Shown here: in pieces, positions 9,047 through 18,097 of the stretch
Position numbering within the stretch: the stretch's first letter is position 1
Layout of the letters: each line of letters opens with the position of its first letter
Assembly (NCBI RefSeq): GCF_019396325.1
Contig: NZ_JAHKRO010000002.1
Coordinates: forward strand, 1-64,000
DNA: 64,000 nt
Direction of reading: 5' to 3'
Source: Nonomuraea ceibae
Lineage (GTDB): Bacteria > Actinomycetota > Actinomycetes > Streptosporangiales > Streptosporangiaceae
The notes under the pieces: generated by a model
The model's database searches: none
What the model saw: the letters and a program-made list of their open reading frames with translations, nothing else
Told to the model about the DNA's origin: nothing
Program-made: the position numbers and the translations under genes

Positions 9047-9817
9047 CTAGAGTGGACGAACTTTCGCCGCAAACGTCTTCAAATCCGCCCAGTACGCCTT
9101 TCCCGGCTCCGGAATCGACGCGACCACCGTCTGCGGCACCGCCGCCTTCCCGCCCAGCCTCGGGAACGCCCGCTTCGCCGGCACCGCCGGCAACGCCGCC
9201 CCCGCCGTGGTCCCGGTCGCCGTCGGGGACCCGCTCACGCTTCCGCTCGCGGACGGCACCGGCACGACCGGCACCACCTCCTCGACCGCCGGCTCCTCCG
9301 GCACATCGCCCGAGAACATCACGAACACCAGCAACACCGCCGCCACGGTCGCCACCACGGCGCCGACCAGGTAGACCACCTTGATCGGCACATCCCCGAT
9401 CCGGCTCACCACCCCGCCCTTGGGCTCCGGCGGCAACCCCACCCGCGACCCACCCTGCTCAGGAAAGCCCCCTCCAGGAGCGCCCCCTCCGGGCAGGAAC
9501 GCGGCCCCTCCGGGTAGGGGCGCGGGACCCCCAGGTACGGGCGCGGGCCCTCCAGGCGCGGGGCCGGACCACCCGGGCGCGCTGGGCGTGGGGGCGGGAC
9601 CTCCGGGGTGTGCGGGGGGAACGGTTCCCGGGGCTTGGTCGGGTGGGGGTTGGGTCAGGGCTCGCTGGACGGGGCCGGGGGTGGGTGAGAGGGCGCGCCA
9701 GTCCGTGGTGATGATCGTCTCGTCCGCCGCGGGGTCGTCCGGCGGGGGGACGACGATCTTGCGGAAGGGAGCGGTGGGAGCATCGTTGGTGTGGTCCTGG
9801 TCGCCGACGTCCGCCAT
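9047..9817 (-). CDS. Proline-rich single-pass membrane protein, unknown function
   Basis: 256 residues. The first ~145 are cytoplasmic-type, acidic at the start and then very rich in Pro and Gly (repeats such as GGPAPVPGG). One transmembrane helix follows ([21 protein letters not shown]), then ~90 extracytoplasmic residues beginning with an acidic/Ser/Thr linker and ending in a small conserved-looking tail ([16 protein letters not shown]). I recognise no family. The layout resembles actinobacterial type II membrane proteins with disordered cytoplasmic necks. It stands between the two fatty-acid genes on the minus strand, 62 bases before the dehydrogenase. Confidence 0.65.
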   Translation of the reverse strand: MADVGDQDHTNDAPTAPFRKIVVPPPDDPAADETIITTDWRALSPTPGPVQRALTQPPPDQAPGTVPPAHPGGPAPTPSAPGWSGPAPGGPAPVPGGPAPLPGGAAFLPGGGAPGGGFPEQGGSRVGLPPEPKGGVVSRIGDVPIKVVYLVGAVVATVAAVLLVFVMFSGDVPEEPAVEEVVPVVPVPSASGSVSGSPTATGTTAGAALPAVPAKRAFPRLGGKAAVPQTVVASIPEPGKAYWADLKTFAAKVRPL

Positions 9818-9867
9818 GGGACGAGGCTACGTCACCCCGGAAGCCGAAATTTCCGCTATTCCGTTTG

Positions 9868-9882
9868 CAGAACTAAATTCTG
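9868..9882. promoter_or_regulatory. Candidate operator, copy 2, at the acyl-CoA synthetase start
   Basis: CAGAACTAAATTCTG is a perfect dyad (5-bp arms, 5-bp spacer) ending two bases before the ATG at 9885. At this place a bound protein would block the promoter or the start. See the related site at 9017-9031. Confidence 0.45.
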
Positions 9883-9884
9883 TA

Positions 9885-11357
9885 ATGTCGCCAGATATGA
9901 GGGGCTTCTATGAGATCGCGGCGAACGACCCAGGACGGCCCGCCCTACTCGGCGACAGCGAGAGCGACAGCACCAGCACCGGCCACGGGACCGTCACGTA
10001 CGGAGAGTTGCACGCCCGGGTGAACCGGGCCTCGCACGGCCTGATGGACAAGGGCGTGGGCCACGGCGACGCGGTGGTGACCGTGCTGAAGAACGGGCTC
10101 GACGCGCTGACCATGATGCTCGCCACCTACCAGACGGGCGCCTACCTGGTCCCGGTCAACTGGCATTACACCGACGACGAGATCGCCTACATCGTGGCCG
10201 ACTCCCGGGCCAAGGTCGTGGTGGCCCCGGACCGGCTCACGGTGGACGACCTGGCCGAGGGCCGCCCGGCCGAGCCTCCGGCGAACCGCCGAGCCGGGTC
10301 GATGATGCTCTACACGTCCGGCACGACCGGCAGGCCGAAGGGCGTGCGGCGCAGGCTGCTGGATCTGACGCCGGAGGACCTGTACCCGATCCTCATGCGC
10401 AAGAGCTGGCGGCATTTCGGCCTGCCGCAGGACGGCGTGCACCTGGTCTGCTCGCAGCTCTACCATTCGGCCCCGTACGGCCAGGCGATGATGGCGCTGC
10501 AGTTCGGGCACGCGATCGTGGCGCCGGAGCGGTTCGAGGCGGCGCAGGCGCTGCGGCTGATCGAGCGTCACCGGGTGACGAACGCGTTCATGGTGCCGAC
10601 GATGTTCCACCGGCTGCTGGCCGTGCCGGACCGGGAGTCGTACGACCTGTCGTCGCTCACGCATCTCTACCACGGCGCCGCCCCGTGCCCGCCCGCGACC
10701 AAGCAGGCGATGATCGACTGGCTGGGCCCGGTGCTGTGGGAGTACTACGGCTCGACGGAGGCGGCGGTGGCCACGATGGTGTCGTCGCGGGAGTGGCTGG
10801 CCAGGACGGGCACGGTGGGCCGGGCGCTGGACGGGATGGCGTTCACGATCGTCGGCGAGGACGGCGAGGAGGTGCCGCCGGGGCAGCCGGGCCTGGTGTA
10901 CATCGGCGGCATCAACCGGTTCGAGTATCACGGCGATCCGGGCAAGACCGCGGAGGCGATGCGGGGCCGCGACTACACGCCGGGCGACATCGGCTACGTG
11001 GACGAGGAGGGCTACCTGTTCCTGCTGGACCGCAGGACGGATCTGATCATCTCGGGCGGTGTCAACATCTACCCGGCGGAGGTGGAGGCGGCGCTGCTGG
11101 AGCATCCGGCGGTGGCGGACGTGGCGGTGATCGGGGTGCCCGACCCGGAATGGGGGCAGAAGGTGGTGGCGCTGGTGCAGCCGGCGCCGGGGGCCACTGG
11201 CGACGACGAGCTGACGGCGGAGCTGCTGCGCCACTGCGGCCCCCGGCTGGCCAGGCTGAAGCACCCGCGCGCGATCGAGTACCGGGAGTCGCTGCCGCGT
11301 ACGCCCACAGGCAAGCTGAGCAGGCGAAATGTCCGGGAGGCGTATCTTTCCGGCTGA
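9885..11357 (+). CDS. Acyl-CoA synthetase (AMP-forming, ANL superfamily)
   Basis: 490 residues. It activates a carboxylic acid with ATP through an acyl-adenylate and transfers it to CoA. The P-loop motif [14 protein letters not shown], the adenylate-binding YYGSTEA, the hinge [16 protein letters not shown] and the C-terminal lysine motif [10 protein letters not shown] are all present. The open frame runs much further upstream, through the antisense of the Pro-rich gene. The realistic starts are ATG 9885 or ATG 9897 ([12 protein letters not shown], the usual family beginning); neither has a clear ribosome site. It is divergent from the 9047 gene. It probably supplies acyl-CoA for the nearby dehydrogenase; chain type unknown. 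Confidence 0.9.
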   Translation: MSPDMRGFYEIAANDPGRPALLGDSESDSTSTGHGTVTYGELHARVNRASHGLMDKGVGHGDAVVTVLKNGLDALTMMLATYQTGAYLVPVNWHYTDDEIAYIVADSRAKVVVAPDRLTVDDLAEGRPAEPPANRRAGSMMLYTSGTTGRPKGVRRRLLDLTPEDLYPILMRKSWRHFGLPQDGVHLVCSQLYHSAPYGQAMMALQFGHAIVAPERFEAAQALRLIERHRVTNAFMVPTMFHRLLAVPDRESYDLSSLTHLYHGAAPCPPATKQAMIDWLGPVLWEYYGSTEAAVATMVSSREWLARTGTVGRALDGMAFTIVGEDGEEVPPGQPGLVYIGGINRFEYHGDPGKTAEAMRGRDYTPGDIGYVDEEGYLFLLDRRTDLIISGGVNIYPAEVEAALLEHPAVADVAVIGVPDPEWGQKVVALVQPAPGATGDDELTAELLRHCGPRLARLKHPRAIEYRESLPRTPTGKLSRRNVREAYLSG

Positions 11358-11375
11358 GCCGGGCAGTAGTGCTCC

Positions 11376-12467
11376 ATGCAGCGGATCTTGCCGGCACTCA
11401 CCGCGTTGACGCTGGTCGCGGGCTGTGGCCAGATACCTCCGCCGGGCGCGCAGTCGCCGGGCACCCCGGCGCCGCCGTCGGCCACGCACACGGACACCGC
11501 CTCGCATCCACCGCCCGCGTCGCCCACCTCGCACGCGCAGGCGCTGGAGACCGCGTACGAGCGCGTCATCGCAGAAGTGCTGCCGTCGATCGTGCAGATC
11601 AACACGAGCACCGGCCTCGGCTCCGGCGTCGTCTACGACGCCGAGGGCCACATCGTCACCAACGCGCACGTGGTGGGCGACGCCAAGCAGATGGACGTCA
11701 CGCTCGCCACCGGCGGCGCCACCCGGCGGGCCAGGCTGGTCAAGGCGTTCCCGGCCGGCGACCTGGCGGTGATCAAGGTGGACGATCCGCAGGGGCTGCA
11801 GCCGGCCAGGTTCGGCGACTCGGCCAAGCTCCGCGTGGGGCAGCTCGTGCTGGCCATGGGCAACCCGCTGGGCCTGTCGGGCAGCGTGACGAACGGCATC
11901 GTGTCGGCGCTGGGCCGTACCGTCAGCGAGCCGGAGAACCCGGGCTCGCCGGGCGCGACGATCGCCGGGGCGGTCCAGACGTCGGCGGCGATCAACCCGG
12001 GCAACAGCGGCGGCGCGCTGGTGGACCTGTCGGGCCAGGTGATCGGCATCCCGACGCTGGCGGCCACCGATCCGAGCCTGGGCGGCGGGGCGGCGCCGGG
12101 CATCGGGTTCGCCATCCCGAGCAACACCGCCACGGACATCGCCGCCCAGATCATCAAGCACGGCAAGGTGATCAATAGCCATCGGGCGGCGCTCGGCGTC
12201 CGGGGCAGCACGGTCATCGGCGAGAACGGCCAGCCCGCGGGCGTGGGCGTCGTGTCGCTGGTCAAGAACAGCGGCGCGGAGAAGGCCGGCATCCAGGAGG
12301 GGGACGTGATCACCGGCGTCAACGACACCGAGACGCCCACGATGGCGGCCCTCACCGAGGCGCTCACCACCTACAAGCCGGGCGACAAGGTACGGATCGA
12401 GCTGACCAGGGGCGGCGGCGCCCCGCAGACGGTCACGGTGACGCTCGGCGAGCTCGCAGCCGACTGA
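11376..12467 (+). CDS. HtrA/DegP-type trypsin-like serine protease, lipoprotein
   Basis: 363 residues. A lipoprotein signal (LTLVAGC, lipid-anchored Cys17) is followed by a Pro/Thr/His linker to about residue 55, then an S1C protease domain with the full triad His98 (TNAHVVG), Asp129 (AGDLAVIKVD) and Ser211 (NPGNSGGA). A C-terminal PDZ domain (about 265-355) carries VGVVSLVKNSGAEKAGIQ. It should be a membrane-anchored quality-control or stress protease on the cell surface. It starts 18 bases after the synthetase stop, so it may be co-transcribed. It is convergent with the OmpA-like gene. Confidence 0.92.
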   Translation: MQRILPALTALTLVAGCGQIPPPGAQSPGTPAPPSATHTDTASHPPPASPTSHAQALETAYERVIAEVLPSIVQINTSTGLGSGVVYDAEGHIVTNAHVVGDAKQMDVTLATGGATRRARLVKAFPAGDLAVIKVDDPQGLQPARFGDSAKLRVGQLVLAMGNPLGLSGSVTNGIVSALGRTVSEPENPGSPGATIAGAVQTSAAINPGNSGGALVDLSGQVIGIPTLAATDPSLGGGAAPGIGFAIPSNTATDIAAQIIKHGKVINSHRAALGVRGSTVIGENGQPAGVGVVSLVKNSGAEKAGIQEGDVITGVNDTETPTMAALTEALTTYKPGDKVRIELTRGGGAPQTVTVTLGELAAD

Positions 12468-12492
12468 ACCCGCGCGCCCCGAGGCGACGCGC

Positions 12493-13032
12493 TCATCCGG
12501 ATTCCTTGACGTCGTAGACGATCTCGACGCGGCGGTTCTTGGCGCGGTTCGCCGGTACGGGCTCGCCGTCGACGATGTTCGGCAGCTTGGGGCGGCTCTC
12601 GCCGAAGCCCTGCGCCTGGAGCGACACGCCCGCACCGGTGAGCAGCCCGCGCATGGCCTGCTGGACGGCCTGGGCGCGGCGGGTGGAGAGCGTCCGGTTG
12701 TAGGAGTCGGAGCCCTGGTCGTCCGTGTGCCCCTCGATCTTGACGACGCCGCCCGCGCCCTCGGCGTTGATCTGTTCGGCGACCTGCTTGAGCCGCTGCC
12801 TGGCCTTGCCGGTCAGCGCCCACTTGTCCAGCGCGAACAGCACGTCGCTGGTCAGCGCCACCGTCACCTGGGTGCCCTGCTGGGTCTCGCTCTCGGTGCC
12901 GTCGAGCGACTCCACGGCGCCGATGATGTCCTCCACCGGCATCACCAGGTCCTCCACCGCGCCGACCGCCGACTCGGGCGGCGGCGTGGGGGACAGCACC
13001 AGGGCGAGCGCCAGGCTAAGAGATCGGAACAT
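12493..13032 (-). CDS. OmpA-like peptidoglycan-binding protein
   Basis: 179 residues with a signal-like N-terminus and an OmpA C-terminal domain from about residue 55 to the end. The peptidoglycan-binding signature is clear: VKIEGHTDDQGSDSYN, then LSTRRAQAVQQ, and a closing NRRVEIVYD. In these domains the Asp and Arg hold the diaminopimelate of the stem peptide. There is no outer membrane in this lineage, so it is most likely a secreted wall-binding protein. Its first 17 bases overlap the end of the upstream lipoprotein gene, indicating coupled translation and probably a joint role. Confidence 0.88.
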   Translation of the reverse strand: MFRSLSLALALVLSPTPPPESAVGAVEDLVMPVEDIIGAVESLDGTESETQQGTQVTVALTSDVLFALDKWALTGKARQRLKQVAEQINAEGAGGVVKIEGHTDDQGSDSYNRTLSTRRAQAVQQAMRGLLTGAGVSLQAQGFGESRPKLPNIVDGEPVPANRAKNRRVEIVYDVKESG

Positions 13033-13645
13033 CGGTCAGCACGCCGATCATCGGCATCTCGACGTTGACCTTCGTCACGTCGGCGGGCGGCGCGGCGAAG
13101 ACCGCGTACAGGGAGCTCTTGTCGCCCGCCTTCAGGAAGCCGCCCTGGGTCTCGGAGCAGACGCACTCCGCGCCGGGGCCGGAGTTGTTGCGGGCGACGC
13201 GGTAGCGCTTGGCGTTGACCGGGTCGATGAGCGACACGCCGGAGACCGAGTAGTCCGACGGGGTCTCGGCCATGCCGTTGTGCATGTTGACCTTGCCCTC
13301 GACGGCGGTGACGGTCCAGTTGAGCGTGACCGTCCTGCCCTGCCGCTTGAGCGCGGTGATCTCGACGCGGGCCCGGCCGGTGTCGCCCGCGCCGGACACG
13401 TCGGTCTCGTGGGTGGCGATGGCCTTCCCGCTCTGCGGCGGCGCGCTCTGCTGGTCGGCGGGCTGCTCGCCGGGCTGCTCGGGGGTGGGCTCCTCGGCGG
13501 GCGCGGCGCTCTCCTGCTGCGTGGTGGCGGCCGTCTGCTGCTTCTCCTCGCCACCGCCGCCGCTGCCCGGCTGGGCCGGGAGCATCCCGCAGCCCGCCAG
13601 CGCGACGGCCGCCGCCACGAGCGCGATCGTCCTGCGCATGTCCAT
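13016..13645 (-). CDS. Surface lipoprotein with DUF4352-like beta domain
   Basis: 209 residues from the ATG at 13645, which follows GAAAGGTGACC. An upstream in-frame start at 13681 would add 12 residues before the signal and is less likely. Lipobox VALAGC; then a low-complexity Gln/Glu/Pro/Ala linker to about residue 75; then a beta-rich domain (RARVEITALKRQGRTVTLNW) with a Cys pair (AECVCSE). The fold resembles small extracellular Ig-like lipoprotein domains but I cannot name it firmly. It is the first gene of a two-gene operon with the OmpA-like protein, so it may display or anchor it. Confidence 0.7.
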   Translation of the reverse strand: MDMRRTIALVAAAVALAGCGMLPAQPGSGGGGEEKQQTAATTQQESAAPAEEPTPEQPGEQPADQQSAPPQSGKAIATHETDVSGAGDTGRARVEITALKRQGRTVTLNWTVTAVEGKVNMHNGMAETPSDYSVSGVSLIDPVNAKRYRVARNNSGPGAECVCSETQGGFLKAGDKSSLYAVFAAPPADVTKVNVEMPMIGVLTDVPIS

Positions 13646-13716
13646 GGTCACCTTTCGGGGGTTCGACTCTTGGCTCGACAAGCTAACGCTGCGACCTTCA
13701 GGATCCGCATAGCCCG

Positions 13717-16593
13717 CTATAGGCGCCGGCGCGCCTCCCGCGCCAGGTGTTCGGCCTCGGCGCGGCCCTGCCGGTCGCCGAGAACGTCAAACTCTCCCAT
13801 AGCACGCATCAACGCATCAACCGCCCCGTCGTTCCGGCCGAGTTCCAGGTACGTACGCGCCAGGAGGAGCAGGGCCGCCGCGGCGTTGCGCCGATCCCCG
13901 TACGCCGTGTACGTCTCCGCCGCCTGCCTGGCCGGTTCGGCCGCCGACTCCGGCACGCCCGCCGCCCTGGCGACCGCCGCCAGCACGAGCAGCCCGGCGG
14001 CCTCCGGCAGGCGGTCGCCGAGCCGCCGGTTCGCCGCGATGCGCAGCTCCGCGTGCTCGCGCGCCTCCGCGTAGCGGCCCGCCCTCAGGTGCAGCCTGGC
14101 CAGGTCCAGCCGCGCCTCGGCCGCCCCGCGCGGGTCGCCCAGCTCCTCGTAACCGGCCAGGCTCCGCTCCAGCATGGCCTGATCGTCCAGCAGCGCGCCC
14201 AGCCCGCGCAGCGCGTCCGCCCGGCCGCGCAGGTCGCCCGCCTGCTCGAAGACCGTCAGCGCGCGGCGCAGCACCCGCTCGGCCTCGGGCCTGCGCGGCT
14301 CCACCAGGCCGAGCCGGAGCGTCACGCGGGCCAGCTCCAGCCCCTCCACCAGCGGCTGCGCCGCCCTCAGCGCCGCCGCCGCGGCATCGGCCCTGCCCTC
14401 CACCCGGTGCAGGTCCGCCAGGCCGCGCAGCAGCAGCGCCTCGCCCTGCCGGTGCCCCGCCGCCCGCGCCGCGTCCAGCCCGGTCGCGGTGGTGGCGTGC
14501 CAGTCGTCGTGGTGCCCGCCCAGCTCGAACAGCGGCGTCAGATAGAAGGCCAGCCGCCACGCCGCCTCGTGCAGCCCGGCCCGGTGGAAGTCCCCCACGG
14601 CCGCGGCCAGGAACCGCCGCTCCGCCGCCAGCCACCGCGCCTCCCGCCGCAACCACGCCGTCCCCCGCGACGTCTCCCCGCTGAGAGGGAACACCCCGTA
14701 CGGGGCGGCCACGGGGCCCCGGCTCGCCTGATCACCACGGGCGGGCGTGGGTCTCGGGGTGGGTGGGTCGTCGGGGGTGGAGACCAGGGTCCGGCCGGAG
14801 CCCGGTTCGGCGGGGAGGAGGGCGGACCGGGCACGCCTGGCACGGTCGAGCACCTCGGCGGCGCGGGCGCGCAGCACCGGGCCGGGCCCGCCCGCCTCGG
14901 CCAGCCGCTCCACGGCGTAGAGCCGGGTCAGGTCGTGCCACCCGTAACGCTCCTGCCCGGCCTCGTCCAGCCCGAGCGACTGCAACAGCCCGGCCTCGGC
15001 CAGCGGCTCCAGGTCGGCCCCCAGAGCCCAGTCCGCGAAGTCCGGCCCCGTCCACGCCCCGAGCTCCCGCAGCAGCCGCCGCTCCGGCTCGGCCAGCCCG
15101 CGATACCCCACCGCCAGGCTGCCCCGCACGGCGAGGTCACCGGCGCTGAGCTCGTCCAGTCTGCGCCGTTCGTCCCCGAGCCGCCCGGCCAGGTGGGCCA
15201 CCGTCCACCCGGTCTTCCTGGCCAGCCGCGACCCGGCGATCCGCAGCGCCAGCGGCAGCCCGCCGCACAGCCGTACGATCTCCCGCGCCGCCTCGGGCTC
15301 GGCGGCAACCCGGTCGCGCCCGGCCACCCCGGCGAGCATGTCCAGCGCCTCGTCCGGGGCCAGCACCCCCAGCTCGTACGCCCTGGCCGCCTCCAGCCCG
15401 GCGAGCGGCGACCGGCTCGTCACCAGGGTCACGCTGCCCGCCCCGGTGGGGAGCAGAGGACGTACCTGGGTCTCGTCGGCGGCGTCGTCGAGCACGAGCA
15501 GGAGCCGCCGCCCGGAGGTGAGCCGCCGGTAGAGCCGCACCCGTTCGCCGAGGGTGGGCGGCACGCTCCCGTCGGGGCAGCCGAGGGACCGCAGCAGGTC
15601 CTCCAGCACGGCGCCGGGCGCGCGGCCGCCCAGCACGGCGTACAGCCGCCCGTCGGGCAGGTCCATGCGGGACGCGGCCCGCACCGCCACCGCCGACTTC
15701 CCGGACCCGGGCGGCCCGTGCACCACCAGCAGCACGGGCGCCCCGCCACCGCCTTCCGGGGTGGCGGCGCGGAGAATCCAGGCGAGCACGTCCGCTCTCC
15801 CCGTAAAGTCCGAAATATCGGGCGGCGTCTCGTTGAGCGGGACCCGCCGTTCCGCCACCGGAACGGCGGCCACCTCCCCCCGCAGCACCCGCTCGTGCGC
15901 CTCCCGCAGCTCGGCCCCCGGCTCCAGCCCCAGGTCGTCCACCAGGATCCGGCGCGCCTCCTGGTAGGCGGCCAGCGCCTCCGAACGGCGGCCCGCCTGG
16001 TGCAGCGCCGCCAGCAGATGCGCCCAGGCCCGCTCCCGCAGCGGATGCGCGTTGACCAGCGCCCGCAGCTCGCCGACGACCTCGGCGCCCCGCCCGAGCC
16101 GCAGGTCCAGCTCGACCCGTTCCTCCACGGCGGTCAGCCGCAGCTCCTCCAGCGGCACCCCGTGCGCCCGGCGCAGCTCGGCGCTGTCGACGTCCGCGAG
16201 CGCCTGCCCCCGCCACAGCCCGAGCGCCTCCCGGAACGTGCCGGCCGCCTCGGCGACCGCGCCCGCGTCACGCGCCATCCTGGCCTGCCCGACCAGCCGC
16301 TCGAACCGGTGGCAGTCCACCTCGTCCGGATCCGCCGCGATCAGGTAGCCGCCGGGCACCGTGGTGATCCCGTCGACGATCTTGCGCAGCGCGCTGACGT
16401 ACACCCGGAGCACCGGGTCCGCCGACTGCGGCGGCTGATCGCCCCACAGCACGCTCACCAGCCGCTCGACCGGCACCGCCCGGCCCGCCGACAGCAGCAG
16501 GGCCGCCAGCAGCGCCCGGTGCTTGGCCGGGCCCGGCCCCTGCCCGTCCTCGACCCGCAGCGGGCCCAGCACCCGGAACCGCACGCCGCTCAC
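13717..16593 (-). CDS. AfsR/SARP-family transcriptional regulator (BTAD, NB-ARC, TPR)
   Basis: 958 residues from a GTG at 16593. Domains: an OmpR-like winged-helix DNA-binding domain (about 1-90, VRFRVLGPLRV), the bacterial transcriptional activation domain (95-240, CHRFERLVGQAR), an NB-ARC ATPase with Walker A GPPGSGKS at 293-300 and a Walker-B-like LLLVLDD, and a C-terminal TPR region to the end. Such proteins activate secondary-metabolism or development genes; the ATPase acts as a switch. The start overlaps the kinase stop as GTGA, so the two are made together; phosphorylation by the kinase, as in AfsK-AfsR, is an inference. The frame stays open upstream to 17511, but that part is a shadow of the kinase. 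Confidence 0.9.
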   Translation of the reverse strand: MSGVRFRVLGPLRVEDGQGPGPAKHRALLAALLLSAGRAVPVERLVSVLWGDQPPQSADPVLRVYVSALRKIVDGITTVPGGYLIAADPDEVDCHRFERLVGQARMARDAGAVAEAAGTFREALGLWRGQALADVDSAELRRAHGVPLEELRLTAVEERVELDLRLGRGAEVVGELRALVNAHPLRERAWAHLLAALHQAGRRSEALAAYQEARRILVDDLGLEPGAELREAHERVLRGEVAAVPVAERRVPLNETPPDISDFTGRADVLAWILRAATPEGGGGAPVLLVVHGPPGSGKSAVAVRAASRMDLPDGRLYAVLGGRAPGAVLEDLLRSLGCPDGSVPPTLGERVRLYRRLTSGRRLLLVLDDAADETQVRPLLPTGAGSVTLVTSRSPLAGLEAARAYELGVLAPDEALDMLAGVAGRDRVAAEPEAAREIVRLCGGLPLALRIAGSRLARKTGWTVAHLAGRLGDERRRLDELSAGDLAVRGSLAVGYRGLAEPERRLLRELGAWTGPDFADWALGADLEPLAEAGLLQSLGLDEAGQERYGWHDLTRLYAVERLAEAGGPGPVLRARAAEVLDRARRARSALLPAEPGSGRTLVSTPDDPPTPRPTPARGDQASRGPVAAPYGVFPLSGETSRGTAWLRREARWLAAERRFLAAAVGDFHRAGLHEAAWRLAFYLTPLFELGGHHDDWHATTATGLDAARAAGHRQGEALLLRGLADLHRVEGRADAAAAALRAAQPLVEGLELARVTLRLGLVEPRRPEAERVLRRALTVFEQAGDLRGRADALRGLGALLDDQAMLERSLAGYEELGDPRGAAEARLDLARLHLRAGRYAEAREHAELRIAANRRLGDRLPEAAGLLVLAAVARAAGVPESAAEPARQAAETYTAYGDRRNAAAALLLLARTYLELGRNDGAVDALMRAMGEFDVLGDRQGRAEAEHLAREARRRL

Positions 16594-18083
16594 CCCTGCG
16601 CGGGCCGCAGCGCGAACGACTCGAACCGCACCCGCACCGCCGCCCCCGAGTCGGGCGCCGCGTGCACCCCGGCGCTGCCCGGCCCGTAGGGGTCGTCGGC
16701 GTCGGCGGCCTCGGCGACGAGGCTCTCGTTCAGCCACATGCGCAGCTTCACCTCGTCCCCGCTTCCGGCGCACTCGGCCACGACGCGGTTCGCCTGGCCG
16801 GTCTTCACCCGCAGGGGACCGTACAGGACGGCGCCCTCCCGCCCGGCGCGGCGCTTGACGATGGCGACCTCGCCCGACCCGCTCACGGCGAACTCGTAGC
16901 GGTCGCCGCCGTCGCCGCGGCACCACACGCCGTACTCGCCGCGTCCCTCCTCCAGGGCCGCCTTCGCGCTCACGACCACGCCGCCGTCCGGCTCGGGCCT
17001 GGGCGCCGACTTCCACAGCCGCCACCCGTCCTTGACGGTCAGCTCGTACGCGGAGCCGTCGAGGCGCACGTTCCCGCCCTCGGACGCGCCGACCTCCCAC
17101 GAGCCGAAGCCCGCCTCGTACGGCCAGGTCGCGGCCTGCGTCCCCCGCAGCCCGAGCACCGCGGCGACGGCCAGCACGGCGATCCCGGCGACCCCCGCGA
17201 CCGCCCAGCCCCATCGGCGCCGTCCCCGCTCGGGGGCATGGGGCGCCGGGTTCGTCCAGGTGCGTTCGACGACCTGGGTGGCCGAGGCGGCGCTCACGTC
17301 CGTGCCGCCGAGCAGCCCCGCGAGGAGCCCCTGGACGGTGGGCCGCTCGCGCGGGTCCTTGGCCAGCGCCCGCGCCACCAGGTCGCGGATGCCCTCGTCC
17401 AGCCCGTCGAGCCGGGGCTCCTCGGCGACGATCCGGTACAGCACCTCGCCGGGCGCGCCCTCGCCGAACGGGGCCCGTCCCGTCCCGGCGAACGCGATCA
17501 CCCCGCCCCACGCGTACACGTCGGTGGCGGGCGTGACCGGCTCGCCGCGCGCCTGCTCGGGGGCCATGTACACGGGCGTCCCGAGGATCGCCTGGCTGGC
17601 CTGGCCGTCGGAGCCGGCGAGCTGCGCGATGCCGAAGTCGATCACCTTGGGCCCGAGCGGCGAGAGCAGCACGTTGGACGGCTTGAGGTCGCGGTGGACG
17701 ACCCCGGCGGCGTGGATGGCGCTGAGCGCGGTCGCGATGCCCACGGCCAGCGCGTCGAGGTTGCCGCCGGACAGCGGCCCCTGTTCCCGTACGGCCCGGG
17801 CCAGGTCGGGGCCTTTGACGTATTCGGTGACGAGATAGGCGACGTCCCCGTCGATGCCCGCGTCGAGCACCGGAGCCGTGCAGAACCGCGCCACCCGCCG
17901 GGCGGCGGCGACCTCCCGCTCGAACCTGCGGCGGAAGGCCGGGTCCCCGGCCAGCGAGGGGTGAATCAGCTTCACGGCCGCCAAGCCGCCGGTGGGCGTG
18001 GCGGCCAGGTGCACCTCACCCATGCCGCCCCGGCCCAGCACGCGCCGCAGCGTGTACCCGCCGATGACCCGATCGCCGCTCAC
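16590..18083 (-). CDS. Membrane Ser/Thr protein kinase (Hanks type) with extracytoplasmic domain
   Basis: 497 residues. The kinase domain (about 8-270) is intact: glycine loop LGRGGMGEVH, Lys38 (AVKLI), catalytic loop HRDLKPSN (Asp132), DFG at Asp149, GTPVYMAPEQ. A basic juxtamembrane stretch is followed by one transmembrane helix (about 287-312) and a ~185-residue outer domain. That domain has features of a beta-sandwich (SWEVGASEGGNVRLDGSAYE, VVVSAKAALEEGRGEYGVWC) and could sense a wall or carbohydrate ligand. There are no PASTA repeats. The stop overlaps the start of the AfsR-like regulator by 4 bases, suggesting that the regulator is a substrate. Confidence 0.92.
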   Translation of the reverse strand: MSGDRVIGGYTLRRVLGRGGMGEVHLAATPTGGLAAVKLIHPSLAGDPAFRRRFEREVAAARRVARFCTAPVLDAGIDGDVAYLVTEYVKGPDLARAVREQGPLSGGNLDALAVGIATALSAIHAAGVVHRDLKPSNVLLSPLGPKVIDFGIAQLAGSDGQASQAILGTPVYMAPEQARGEPVTPATDVYAWGGVIAFAGTGRAPFGEGAPGEVLYRIVAEEPRLDGLDEGIRDLVARALAKDPRERPTVQGLLAGLLGGTDVSAASATQVVERTWTNPAPHAPERGRRRWGWAVAGVAGIAVLAVAAVLGLRGTQAATWPYEAGFGSWEVGASEGGNVRLDGSAYELTVKDGWRLWKSAPRPEPDGGVVVSAKAALEEGRGEYGVWCRGDGGDRYEFAVSGSGEVAIVKRRAGREGAVLYGPLRVKTGQANRVVAECAGSGDEVKLRMWLNESLVAEAADADDPYGPGSAGVHAAPDSGAAVRVRFESFALRPAQG

Positions 18084-18097
18084 CGCAGACAGAGTAG

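Noticed and set aside
16594-17511. Upstream extension of the AfsR-like regulator (306 extra codons)
   Set aside because: It is out-of-frame reading of the kinase gene on the same strand; the SARP domain starts at GTG 16593.
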